64,000 nt of DNA from the NCBI GenBank assembly GCA_015179045.1, contig WHUZ01000119.1, positions 79,420-143,419 on the forward strand. Direction: 5' to 3'. The notes under the pieces were generated by a model. It saw nothing but the letters and a program-made list of their open reading frames with translations. It did no database searches and was not told where the DNA came from. Positions 22,127 through 33,666 of the stretch are shown piece by piece. This DNA is from Kalaharituber pfeilii. Taxonomy: Eukaryota > Ascomycota > Pezizomycetes > Pezizales > Pezizaceae. Numbering within the stretch: the stretch's first letter is position 1; each line of letters begins with the position of its first letter. Both the position numbers and the translations under genes were made by a program.

Positions 22127-22597
22127 ATGTCGCCTTACCTTATCTCACAAACATCAACCTTGATATTGTTTGATGCACTTACATCTCGTCTTCTAGTAGC
22201 ATTTCAAAAGCACGCATTTACCAAAACATCTGTCCAAATGCCTGGCAAAAAGCCTGACGACGAATGCACTAAACATCAAGTCGACTCGCTAGAAAAGGTC
22301 ACTATCTTAAACAATTCCGGAACAAAGATGACTGCTAGTGGCGACAAACCGGGCACGTACTTACAACTCGAGTCAAAACAAAAGAAACTGAACTACACTG
22401 GTCCTTTTAAATTCGTGAGTTTCGGTGATACCTTCCCACAATCAAGGGGCTACACAGTTTGGTGCGAGTTAGTGAAACTGGCCAATGGCACGATAATCAT
22501 TGAAATGGAGGAGGAAAACAAGCCCTCCGGGCGGTTCATGTTCAAGGAGGCTACTGGCATATACGCGCCACTTTGCTTCAGACAGGGTAATCAGTGA
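22127..22597 (+). CDS. Orphan small protein, 156 aa
   Basis: A single open frame with a good fungal start context (cacaccATGt), ending at TGA 22595-22597. The first ~37 residues are hydrophobic and serine/threonine-rich. From M38 (base 22238) the protein is polar and beta-strand-like, with TILNNSGTKMTASGDKPGTY, then GPFKFVSFGDTFP, TVWCELVKLANGTIIIEMEE and FMFKEATGIYAPLCF. There are three Cys residues in the M38-onward part. I do not recognise the family; the alternating polar/hydrophobic pattern suggests a small beta-sandwich or lectin-like fold, which is inference only. It is one of very few intact frames here without TE features. A hAT-type MITE lies 200 bp downstream. Confidence 0.5.
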   Translation: MSPYLISQTSTLILFDALTSRLLVAFQKHAFTKTSVQMPGKKPDDECTKHQVDSLEKVTILNNSGTKMTASGDKPGTYLQLESKQKKLNYTGPFKFVSFGDTFPQSRGYTVWCELVKLANGTIIIEMEEENKPSGRFMFKEATGIYAPLCFRQGNQ

Positions 22598-22797
22598 AAA
22601 GGTTGTTATTGTAACCGTCAATTACCTCTACCCATCTATTTTGCACTATTGTCTTTCTAACTTCTTTCTGTTACCTTTAACGACAGGATTGCTCGTTCAC
22701 TCTGGTTGTAAGAGAAGGAGGGCAGCCAAGTTGAGTGGATTGATACCGGGATTTAGGAGACACAGGAGATCTTGAACGGAAAAGGTTCTCTACCGTT

Positions 22798-23132
22798 TAG
22801 TGAGCGGCACGAGCTAGCTCGAGCCGAGCTGGAGGGTGAGCTCGAGCTGGCGTGGCATGAGCTCCAGCCTGGATTGATTATATACATAATATTGACAAAC
22901 TAAACTAAACTAAGCTAAATTTTCATCTTTCTCACTATTATCAGCTAAATTGTGCATTTCGAAGTTGTTGGTAGGTCAGAATGAGCTCCAAGTCTCTAAT
23001 TGTTACTATTTTAGGTATTTACAGTTTATGAAACCTTGCACTGGCTAAGCATTTTAGCGAGCTGTCAAGAAAAACACAAGCATGATCTTGGCTCGTTTGA
23101 GCTCGAGCTGGCTCGGCTCGTGCCACTCACTA
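22798..23132. mobile_element. hAT-type MITE, 335 bp
   Basis: The terminal inverted repeats are tagtgagcggcacgagc and gctcgtgccactcacta. They are flanked by a perfect 8-bp duplication ctaccgtt (22790-22797 and 23133-23140). An 8-bp duplication and TAG..CTA-type ends fit the hAT superfamily. Subterminal parts repeat gagctcgagc. There is no coding capacity. Confidence 0.9.
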
Positions 23133-23442
23133 CTACCGTTGTGTGTATGAAATGGGAAGTTACTGTTAGCGCAGAGAGGAAGTACGTAGTGTATGGCAGA
23201 ATTGGGGACCATTCTGTTGAGGGAGTACTATGTTGTTAAACTATGGCTACACTATGTCCAATTCAATTTGCGATTATAGGATAGAAAAAATCTCACGTAC
23301 TTCTTCCATCGTTTGGAACCTGGGTGAGCGTGATTGCATGTTTGTCCTGTTTTGACGAGCCGAGCCGCTGGAGGTGCTTATATTTCTTATTGCAATAACT
23401 CGGGCATAGATCTGGCTCCAACACAGCTTGGGACCTCCTCTA

Positions 23443-25296
23443 ACGTGCCCGAAGTGGTAACGATCTGCCCCCCTGTAACGATCCATTCTCTGGGCACTCC
23501 TTGTCATACATTCCTCGCTCTACTACTTATTTTGGATATATTGCAACTATAGAAATTGCTTAACATTATACCAATTTGACATTGCTGAATCAGAATTTGC
23601 TATCATAATGAGGAAAAAATCAAAATTCCATTATTTACAACCAAATTCATTATTATTCACCTAATTTGAGCTCTCCCTGTATATAGTATAGCTCAACATC
23701 CTCGAAATCAGGAAAATAATATAGAAAACTAGTAATTCTCATCTATCTAGGGCTGGTCTTTTTATTAAAAGTCAATATTGCATACACAGATCATGTGGGA
23801 TGCAGTGCACCTTCAATTGTATAGAAGTAGTTTATGTTCCTGAGCTAGTCTCCATACCTTGATCTGACCTTCAGTGTCCCTAGACTTCTCAGGTGATTCA
23901 GGAATACCGGGACTTGAAGTAGTAGTAGTTGAAGCACTAGGGGTGGTAACAGTAACTCCTTCTGAGGTGCCAGGTATGACAGAAGAGACCTATGGCTCAA
24001 ATCTGCTATTGGAACCTTCTTCTACCCACCCCCCCTTCTAGTATTCAGACCCTCCTATCTCATGAACTAAAGATCTTTCCCAGTCCCAGCCTTGCATGTG
24101 AGTTCCTCCATAGTGTCTTTTTGTAGCTTGTTCAGCTGCAGCCATATCTCTCTGTTTTCGTTCCTCTTTTGCCTTACTTTCTCGCTCCATCGCTACTACC
24201 TACTTTGCATATCAGCAGCTTCTTTCTTATCCTAAACTATTTTCACACCTTCTGAAGTTTCTCTTCCTCCTCTCTGACCTTCACTGTTTCCTTTTCGACA
24301 TTTCCTACTATTTTTTTCCTTCTATTTCCAGTATTGCTTTAACTTCAGCTCAAGGCGGCATAGGAGGAAGTGAGTAAATATAGCGTCTTGGGCGTCTTGA
24401 CCAGATCAGTGAAAAAACACTTGACTAGTGACGTTTACTAGTCCTCTGCATAGCTCATTCAGCAATTCGCACCTGCATCCCATATATTTGCTGTCGCATT
24501 TCGCATGCATTGCATATACGCTCTATCGGCCACCTGACCGGGTGACCCATGACAGGGAAAGCAAGGCAAAAGAAGGACGAAAATAGAGAGAGATGGCTGC
24601 AGCTGAGCAAGCTACAAAAAGAAACTATGGAGGAACTCACATGCAAGGCTGGGACTGGGAAGGATCTTTAGTTCATGAGACAGGAGGGTCTGAATACTAG
24701 AAGGGGGGGTGGGTAGAAGAAGGTTCCAGCAGCAGATTTGAGCCACAGGTCTCTTCTGTTATACCTGGCACCTCAGAAGGAGTTACTGTTACCACCCCTA
24801 GTGCTTCAACTACTACTACTTCAAGTCCCGGTATTCCTGAATCACCTGAGGAGTCTAGGGACACTAAAGATCAGATTAAGGTATAGAGATTAGCATGAGA
24901 ATATGAACTACTTCTATACATTTGAAGGTGCACTGCATCCTATATCATCTCTATATCCAATTACTGACTTTTAATAAAAAGACTAGCACTACATAGATGA
25001 GTATCACTAGTTTTCTATATTATTTTCCTGAATTCGAGGATATTGAGCTATGCTATATATAGAGAGGACTCATATTAGGTGAATAATGATGAATTTGGTA
25101 GTAAATATTGGAATTTTGATTTTTTCCTTATTATGATGGCAAATTCTGATTCAGCGATGTCAAATTGGTATAATGCTATGCAATTTCCATAGTTGCAATA
25201 TATCCAAAATAAGCAGTAGAGCGAGGAATATATGACGAGGAGTGCCAAGAGAGTGGATCGTTACAGGGGGGCAGATCGTTACCACATCGGGCACGT
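23443..25296. mobile_element. Foldback pogo/Fot1-type element, 1854 bp
   Basis: Two arms of about 740 bp (23443 to about 24180, and about 24557 to 25296) are reverse complements at roughly 90 percent identity by eye, around a spacer of about 380 bp. The ends read acgtgcccga..tcgggcacgt and the flanks are TA on both sides (23441-23442 and 25297-25298). ACGT ends and a TA duplication are typical of fungal Fot1/pogo elements. Parts of the arms read, in broken frames, as a charged peptide (MAAAEQATK then HMQGWDWE), like the tail of a pogo transposase. Confidence 0.8.
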
Positions 25297-25298
25297 TA

Positions 25299-26479
25299 AC
25301 GAAGTATGGTGACAAGGGTAAATTATCTTCGCCTACCTGTTGGGTAGAAATATCCTACGCCTTAGTAACTATCAGCAACTCTTGTCCTATGACCACCACC
25401 AGCGAGTTTCTTTTGTGCATCCTCTAGTTCTATGTGCGCAGAGTATATTACCCCGCTTCTGCTACCATGCACCCTTGACTGTTGACCTTCAGCATCAGCC
25501 CGCAGCCCTCGATAGCATGACTATCTATGCAGATCCCAGTATCCCTGCCTATCGCTGCAGATTCCAATACCCCCGCCTATCCGTCCCGAACCTAATTATC
25601 CCTGCGCAGCCTATCGATCCATGCCAAAGTCTCATGGTACGCATCTGTACCGCCTTGCCCTGTTGCAGCTGGCGCTTACCCAAGTCGCGTCATCACTGTT
25701 AACCTTACGCATCTGTCCCAATGCATTTGTAAAATCGTTCGAGTCAGTGACCACTCGTATCCACTGGTGTTTCAGTCCGAAAGATGTCTCTATGCTATGA
25801 TAGGGCCTTACCAAAGGGCGGTTGCAAGCTTGTCCACAAGCAAGTCCGTCAGAGAGCCGAGCGCACCAAAGTTGATGACGCCAAGTTGTAACAGATCCGA
25901 TCAGGGAGTAAGTATGAATACTTGTACTATTAAAAGCAAAAGAAAAAAATAGAACGCAAAAACTAAAAACAGGTTGCCCTGGTTCCCTTAGAATTTGACA
26001 ACTGTAACCGGAGCATTACAGTCCATTTATTGTAAGAAAAGATGCTGGATAACTAGTTCTTACTTTGCCCGAAATTGAACTGGGGCCCTCAATTTTATAC
26101 CTCTCGGTGACTTCTCGTTGTTGTTACCTCCGTCACTAGAGACAACAGACGTATCACTTCGAACAAGGCATAGGTAAGTTCGATAAATAGATAGATAACT
26201 CCACCTCCTCTTGAACCATCTCCCCCCGCGCTCTCCCGTTCACCAGCGTCTCCTAACCCCTGTTTCAGCAGCTGACCTCGCCAGCAGCCGCCCCCCCACC
26301 CCCCTCCCGTACCTACAGCCGCATCCCGCACTGGATTTATAATGCAAATTACTCCTTGTTACGTTTGACTATCCGCATATATTTTCTTTTTCTTCGAGTT
26401 GTCCATTGTTTTCATTTTATCCAATGATTCATTGATTTTTCGATTCCTTGTGTCTTATACTAATTGCACGTTCGTTCCG
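25299..26479. other. Intergenic, no supported gene
   Basis: Overlapping frames at 25340-25702 (120 aa, proline- and cysteine-containing) and 25767-25952 have no recognisable domain, introns or paralogue. A C-rich stretch lies at 26210-26310. Confidence 0.4.
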
Positions 26480-26935
26480 GATGTCAAGGTGGGGCTCCAA
26501 CGGACCATTTCTACAATATAGCCGCCGAAGGAAGCCTGGCTCAGTTGGGATGTGAATTCCAAAGCAAGAGGTGCTGCCAAAAACAACAACAAGCAACTTG
26601 TGGGTACACGGGGGTTTGGAGCGGAGAGTGAGCTTTCTGCTTACGCTATACTTTTCGTTTCTTTCTTTTTTCCCCTTTCCTTTTATCAATGTTCTGAAGC
26701 TTTCATCGTTGTTTCATTGTTGAGCAGTGGCTGACCTATTGTACATAGAGTTAGAATCGGAGGTAAGAGAAGGGAAACAGAAAAGCGGGTGGACACGGTG
26801 ACGAAGACGACTGGTATATATGAGTGGTAGCAAGGATTTTACTGCCGCCCCAGAGGAATTCATATGTAGATAGAAATCACAATATGTCGAGTAAAGAGAA
26901 AGAGTAGAAGAACAGTAGACAACTAGTTTAGCCGG

Positions 26936-28004
26936 TGATAGTGGCAAACTGCTCTGAGGTGCGAAAAAGTGAATAACTTATGCAGCTCCATAGTCTCCCC
27001 TCACGTGGCAAGTAGCTCGGCGGCTACGGATCCCAAGTTGTGTTTTTTGTATGGGAAACCCACATAATTTTTTCACAGATTTAATACATGTAGAAACAAC
27101 AATACATGACGAGTAAAATATATATGAAAACGACAAGATCCACACACATACACACTAAAAAAAAAAACAAATATATAGAAAGCTACCCAAAGACTTTCAA
27201 AATCCGTAAACAGTCCTGCCAAGACATTCGGCGTTATTCTATCTCTTGCCGCGAAAGCCCGTAATCTTTCTTTTCTGAATCGTCAAAAAATAACTGTTCT
27301 TCCACTCCGCTTTGCGATTACTAGGAGAGTTGATTTCGCTCAGTTTATATCGATATTATAGTTTCTGACAAGTCTGGTGATTCATACCTACTTCTGCCGC
27401 TATCGCCTTCGTCCCGGTTTTCAAGCGCAATAAATCACATCCGCTCATCTCTCGCCGTTTCTTAATTTTTGTGAAATTTTGCACAAAGTTCTCGTTTCGG
27501 GTTTCTCGTGTGTCTTCGTTATATCTCCGACAAAGAGCTGTTAGGCTAGCAGATGATGGGGAGTTGCCAAATAGCAGATGGGGAGTTGCCAAATAGTAGA
27601 GCGCCGGAATCTCATGATCTAACGTTTATTTATGTTGCCGCTCCTTAACTTGCCAATCTTGTCTATACCTGCAGCCGAAGTATGTTTCCATACACTTTCG
27701 AGTAGAGTATCATACAAAGACCAATGTATTATAGGCGATTCCGCCTAACGTCTGAGTCGACACAAGTATCACCCTAAACGCTTCATATCAACCTTTCGTG
27801 CTTTGGCCCGCGTTTCACTATGCTCTTGAAAGCTGAATAATTTTCGGGGTATGGTTACATCCACACCTGAATTACCTACTCGTAGTAACGTTACCGTTAC
27901 ACACATATGTCGCTTTGGGTTCCCCAACTTATTGCATTTGCACTAACAGGCTGTGCCTCACACCGTACAGTTAAATCGGAAGTAGAACATCCTGCAATAC
28001 ACAT
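26936..28004. other. Intergenic in block B, upstream of NLR2
   Basis: No gene was recognised. A short minus frame at 27356-27592 has no domain. 28040-28292 matches the NLR1 upstream region and may include shared promoter sequence. Confidence 0.4.
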
Positions 28005-28428
28005 ATGTACGTAGCTAAGTCAGACTTGTTAAAATGCATACAATTCAGCCGCAGTCGAAAAATGATGGCCCATGCACAGGATCTTCCCCGCACGACGGTC
28101 AAGCAAGTAGATAGGATTTCCACAGAGTCAGAACCACCTAGAAGTATCGTGTCGCTGTTTCCGAAAATACCCTCTTCTTTTCTGATACCTTTAAAACGGA
28201 ATTTATATCGTACAAAACTTATTTTCCAATCTTCAGATATATCTCGCTTCCGAACAGTTCTTAAGCTCGTTGAGACTGAAATAGTGTTGTCCTAAATTAC
28301 ATTTGACACGCGATAGTAAGTAGTAAAAGCTCAATATTCGTCGGTTGATATTTTTTTCACTCATGTACTAGATGAGACTGATCACAATAACTAATTTAGA
28401 ATTAGACTCCTTTGTCTCCATCACAACC

Positions 28429-31400
28429 ATGGCGGAAGCAGCAGGCTTTGCCATCGGAATCATCGGACTCGCTGGACAATTGGTTAAACTCAGTCGCGAG
28501 TGTACAAACATATTTTCCGACATGAAGGAAATCGGCTATGCACAAGACTCGGTGTTGCACGATCTCCGGGAGCAAGGACTTCGGCTGAAGCATTGGGAGC
28601 ATGCCTGGGGGCTCGATGGCACCAGCCAGCAACACCAACGCATTGAGCCTGACGATGAACGGTATAGATATGCAGTAGCTGGTCTAGCGAGGATAATTGC
28701 TGTGTTTGCAAAGCTTGCTGCATTGCAAGCAAGATACCAAAGCGAACCACAGAAGGATGACAAGAGTGCAAAACGCGACAGTCTTGGAGTTGGGGGTCTA
28801 TTGTCAAAGTTCCGGTCGAAATCTCCAAGCCCAGGGAAGGCCAAACCTGGTCGAGCTACAAGTCCTAGCCCACAGCCTTCAATTTCTAGTATCAGTCCTA
28901 GTGACCTTCGCCTGTTAGAAAATCCAAAGATCCTCTCCAATACACAACTCCTTCCAGCGCTTGAGGAAGAAATTGCTTGCCTCGGAAGGGCTGTACAAAA
29001 TGTGCAGCAATCTGTATCTGCATACCGCAAGCTGTGTTGGGCAAGTTCGGACAAAGCAAAGTGTCATGAGCTAGTAGGCCAGCTAACAAAATATATTGAT
29101 GGTCTCTTCAATGTATTACCTCCTAATGCCACCATTCCTAGGTTGTCCGAGAGGAAATTATTACACTTATCCTTCGACATTCCCTTCAGCCTTCCTAATT
29201 TTCGACGGAATTCTGATTTCGTTGGAAGGGAACATCTTCTCGAACAGTTAAAGCAAAAAATAAAGGGCGCGGCCACAGGGAATGCCATCCAGGTAGTACT
29301 TTATGGAATGGGTGGTGTGGGGAAGACCCAGCTTGCATTGGAATATGCCTACCGCCATCATGGAGATTACTCAGCAGTATTCTGGGTCAATGCAGCTAGT
29401 GAACACACTACGAAACTTGGTTTCACTTACATTATGCAGCAACTTATCAAACATCATGCCAAACTCTGTGACGAGCCTGACTACATGCATATTGGTCGAC
29501 TACTGGGCATGGCCGGCAAACTCAATTCAGTGGGATTGTTTACCGTACAGGACCCAAGTGAAGAGCAATATGTTGTTGAAGCTGTAAAGGAATGGTTCGC
29601 TGCAAAAGACAACACCAAATGGCTCCTTGTATTCGACAACCTTGACGATCTAAGATCTTTTGATATTAACAACTATATTCCATCATCATCGTATGGGACA
29701 GTGATTATTACAAGCAGAAGACGTGAGAGTGTTCATGGGCGAGGATGGATAGAGGTGGACCAAATGACGAAGATTGAGGCAGAAGAGTTACTCTTGAAGA
29801 TCGCAAAGCGGGATTTTGAGAAAGTGACTGAGGGCGGTAAGTGAACCTGACTATAGCGTGATTCGAATTCCATATTAACGTGAAGTATATAGATTGTGAG
29901 CATGAGAAAGAGGCTGCTGCAACAATTGTCCAGAAACTTGGATACTTGCCACTTGCGATAGACCAGGCTGGAGCATGTATCTATGCTTTGGACTCTTCTT
30001 TCAGTCGCTATCTCAGTGAGTATGAGAATAAGGTTACTTACCTCTTGAGCACGGAATGGAAACTTGGAACCCATGACAGAGCTGTCTTTGCTGCCTGGGA
30101 TTTGTCATTCAATGCAATCCAGGAACAAAATGCGAATGCTGCAGAGTTGTTGTTATTATGTGGGTTTCTTGACAATAATGACATTTGTGAGGAGTTGCTG
30201 CAGCGAGGAATGAAATTGCCAATGAATGGTATGTACAACTATCTTCAAGTAAAGCACATAGCGAATGATACGTATTCTAACCTTGCTACAGACGCAAGCT
30301 TGAAAGACTCAATTCGGGTACTATTTTCATACTCAATGGTGAAGCGGAAAGATAGAGATGATAGCTTCAGTATCCACCCCATAGTTCATACGTGGGCTCA
30401 ATGGAAACTAAACGCCGAACCTGAAAGATACAATAAGAAAGCCACTGAGGCATTGCTTATTGTTACATCTGCAATTGCTGTTCCTGACAACGAGCGCGAA
30501 GTGGCAGACTGGATTTTTGAGCGGCGGATTTTGTCACATATTATTGCTCTAGAAAAGCAGGCAAACACACTGCCAATTGGAAACCAGGAGATACTAATGG
30601 CAGTGGACAATCTGGGTGCAGTTTATAAAAGGTATGGTTATTATAGGAAGGCCGAAGAAATGTATAAGCTTGTACTAGCTAGGAAAGAAAAGACACTAGG
30701 CACAGAACACCCAGACACTCTTACTACAGTTAATACCATTGCTGGTTTATTCCGTGCTATAGGACAGTATGATAAAGCACTAGAGTACTGTCAGCGAGCA
30801 TTGATTGGATACGAAAAGGCACTAGGCACAGAACACCCAGACACCCTTACTATAGTCAACAACATTGCCCTTTTATTCCAAGATATAGGACAGTACAACG
30901 AAGTACTAGAGTACTATCAGCGAGCATTGGTTGGATGCGAAAAGGCACTAGGCACAGAACACCCAGACACCCTTACTACAGTCAACAACATTGCCGTTTT
31001 ATTCCAAGATATAGGACAGTACAACGAAGGACTAGAGTACTATCAGCGAGCATTGGTTGGACGTGAAAAGGCACTAGGCACAGAACACCCAGACACCCTT
31101 ACTACAGTCAACAATCTTGCTGTTTTATTCAATACTATGGGACAGTATGACAAAGCACTCGAGTACTACCAGCGAGCATTAGTTGGGAGGGAAAAGGCAT
31201 TGGGCACAGAACACCCAGACACTCTTACTACAGTCAACAACATTGCCGCTTTATTTCAAGATATGGGACAGCATGACAAAGCACTTGAGTACTTTCAGCG
31301 AGCATTGGTTGGACGTGAAAAGGCACTGGGCACAGAACACCCAGACACCCTTACTACAGTTGATAACATTGCTGGTTTATTTTATGCCATAGGACAGTAT

Positions 31401-32219
31401 GATAAAGCACTAGAGTACTTTCAGCGAGCATTGGTTGGACGTGAAAAGGCACTGGGCACAGAACACCCAAATACCCTTGCTACAGTCAACAACATTGCCG
31501 TTTTATTCCAAGATATAGGACAGTACAACAAAGCACTAGAGTACTGTCAGCGAGCATTGGTTGGACGTGAAAAGGCACTGGGCACAGAACACCCAGACAC
31601 CCTTACTACAGTTGATAACATTGCTGGTTTATTTTATGCCATAGGACAGTATGATAAAGCACTAGAGTACTATCAGCGAGCATTGGTTGGACGTGAAAAG
31701 GCACTGGGCACAGAACACCCAGGCACCCTTACTACAGTCAACAACATTGCCGTTTTATTCCAAGATATAGGACAGTACAACAAAGCACTAGAGTACTGTC
31801 AGCGAGCATTGGTTGGACGTGAACAGGCACTGGGCACAGAACACCCACGCACCCTTACTACAGTCAACAACATTGCCGGTTTATTTCAAGATATGGGACA
31901 GCATGACAAAGCACTTGAGTACTTTCAGCGAGCATTGGTTGGATGCGAAAAGGGACTAGGCACAGAACACCCATCCACTCTTACTGTAGTCAACAACATT
32001 GCTGCTTTATACGATGCTATGGGACAGTACGACAAAGCACTAGAGTACTCTCAGCGGGCATTGGATGGAGGTCAAAAGGTACTGGGTTTAGACCACCCAG
32101 ATACCCTTGCTACAATCAATTACATGGCCACTTTACTCGACAAAATCGGGCACTCTGATCAGGCACAGAAATTGAGGGAGCGAACATCTCACGGAAGTTC
32201 CGCCAATGCCAACGAATAA
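28429..32219 (+). CDS. NLR2: HeLo / NB-ARC / TPR NOD-like receptor, intact, 1223 aa
   Basis: Probable cytosolic non-self or danger receptor that triggers cell death. The model is join(28429..29836, 29893..30228, 30292..32219), with introns of 56 bp (gtaagt..tatatag) and 63 bp (gtatgt..ctacag with ttctaac branch). All junctions keep phase. The ATG at 28429 was chosen over 28372 because the NLR1 start aligns there. Residues 1 to about 240 are a HeLo-type domain with a hydrophobic N-terminal helix (AAGFAIGIIGLAGQLVKL) and a C-terminal part (SAYRKLCWASSDKAKC..YIDGLFNVLPP), separated by a Ser/Pro/Lys-rich loop. NB-ARC has Walker A GMGGVGKT (293-300), Walker B LLVFDNLDD (about 399-407) and IITSRR. 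After a winged-helix-like part (SFSIHPIVHTWAQWKL) come 12 TPR units and a partial one. The HeLo assignment rests on family knowledge and was not searched. Confidence 0.85.
30590..32160 (+). repeat. 126-bp TPR-coding repeats of NLR2, 12 units plus one partial
   Basis: Units of 42 residues follow the pattern TTVNNIAVLFQDIGQYNKAL, EYCQRALVGREKALGTEHPD. Variation is concentrated at the LF-QD/YA/RA-I/M position and at Y/C/F in EYxQRAL. Several units are copied in pairs (LFYAIGQYDKAL alternating with LFQDIGQYNKAL), showing recent internal exchange. Confidence 0.9.
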
Positions 32220-33599
32220 GATAGCTTCAACGATTACGGAACAAGAGCGGTCGCGAGCGGCGGTTCAGTAGTATCCCCAAATTAATTCGGTACTCGGTTC
32301 GAAGCGGTGTGTCGTAAGTTGGCTCTACCGGGGATCCTCAATTGACTATTCCAAGAGAATCTTGTTTGTATCTATTCATGTACGTGTGATGACCAATGTC
32401 CACTCTTTATGTATATATATCTTTATCAACACTCCTCAATATATGCTCTCTCACCTCCGTAATTTATGGTACCTTATCGCGCATATGCATGTTAATGAAC
32501 GGTAAGCAAAATCAACGTACCTTACCCGATTTCCTTATTCTAGACTGGGAAAGAGGCGGTATTGTACTTCCAGCATCTTTTGGGATGCAATGAATGGAGA
32601 CGCCCCGGTTCGTCTATTCAATTCTCAAAATTGCGTTGAGTTTTTCTTTTTTCTTTTCCCCTAAATTGTATTTAATTTTTGGGGTTATTTTTGCTGTTTA
32701 ATAGGGGCTATTGTTCATGGGCGCCGTCGGTGTCAAGATTACCCATGATGAAACCTTGAACAGCCGAATTCGACAACCGAAAAGGTTCAAAGATATAAAT
32801 GAATAAATAAGTACAGTACTCAGCGGTAGGAAAATACTCAGAAGCGCTATGCATGCGTAATGTACGCTACCCGACCGGGGGCAAAAGTTGAGGCAAGTTG
32901 ACAAAAGTCTTCAGAACAATTGTATGGGTTTTTTACACACAAAAATACGACACATGTAATTTCAACTGCATACAAGTCAATACATTGTTGCATAACCACC
33001 ACCCAACAGCCGTAACAGCAAAGCTGAGCTAGCACACTTCTAGCCAATGACAGGAGCTGTTCTTTTGCCCACTCTTCCTGAGGGTTTCCACCATGTTTGC
33101 GCATTCATCGTGTACAATAATAATTCTGATGCGCTGAACTTGAGTAGTTTCTTGATTGTGAATTTCATGACTGAAATCTTCATTTCGCTATTGTATGCAG
33201 GCTTCAGCAGGCGATTCGAAGTTGTGACTGGGAAATGGAGTTCTGTAAGTTGGTTGGAAAACAAAGAATTAAAGCGTGTTACTCTGTGAAGCGTGTAAGA
33301 AATTACAGAAAATGCGTGTAGAATAACAATAACCAACAGGTCAACTCTATCCTAGCAACTATCCCCGTCACATTGTATGCGCTTTTGAAGACTTGCCCTT
33401 GCCCCCGAGTACGCAAACAAAATTAAATTGAAGGAAAGGTTCTACGTATGTATGTAGGCGTGCAATGTAATTGTACTACTGTACTAGATGGAGCAAGAAG
33501 CAATGCGGTAACTTAGTGGTGCTCAGACCGCGAACAAGCGACTCGACGTCACCCTGTCGACGTACCACATCCCCGGCCCCTTCCCTGTTATAACTAAGA
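32220..33599. other. Intergenic between NLR2 and the low-complexity gene
   Basis: 32250-32515 is the shared NLR 3' flank. Overlapping short frames at 32698-33336 on both strands show no domain. No repeats with ends were found. Confidence 0.4.
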
Positions 33600-33666
33600 A
33601 TAACTGGATCGCCAAGATCCCCGCACTACATCCAAGTGTAAGCCCCCTCACGGAATCCTTCAACGA

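Noticed and set aside
28372..28428. Upstream start of NLR2 at 28372
   Set aside because: NLR1 homology begins at MAEA (28429) with a better start context. The extra 19 residues are not conserved.
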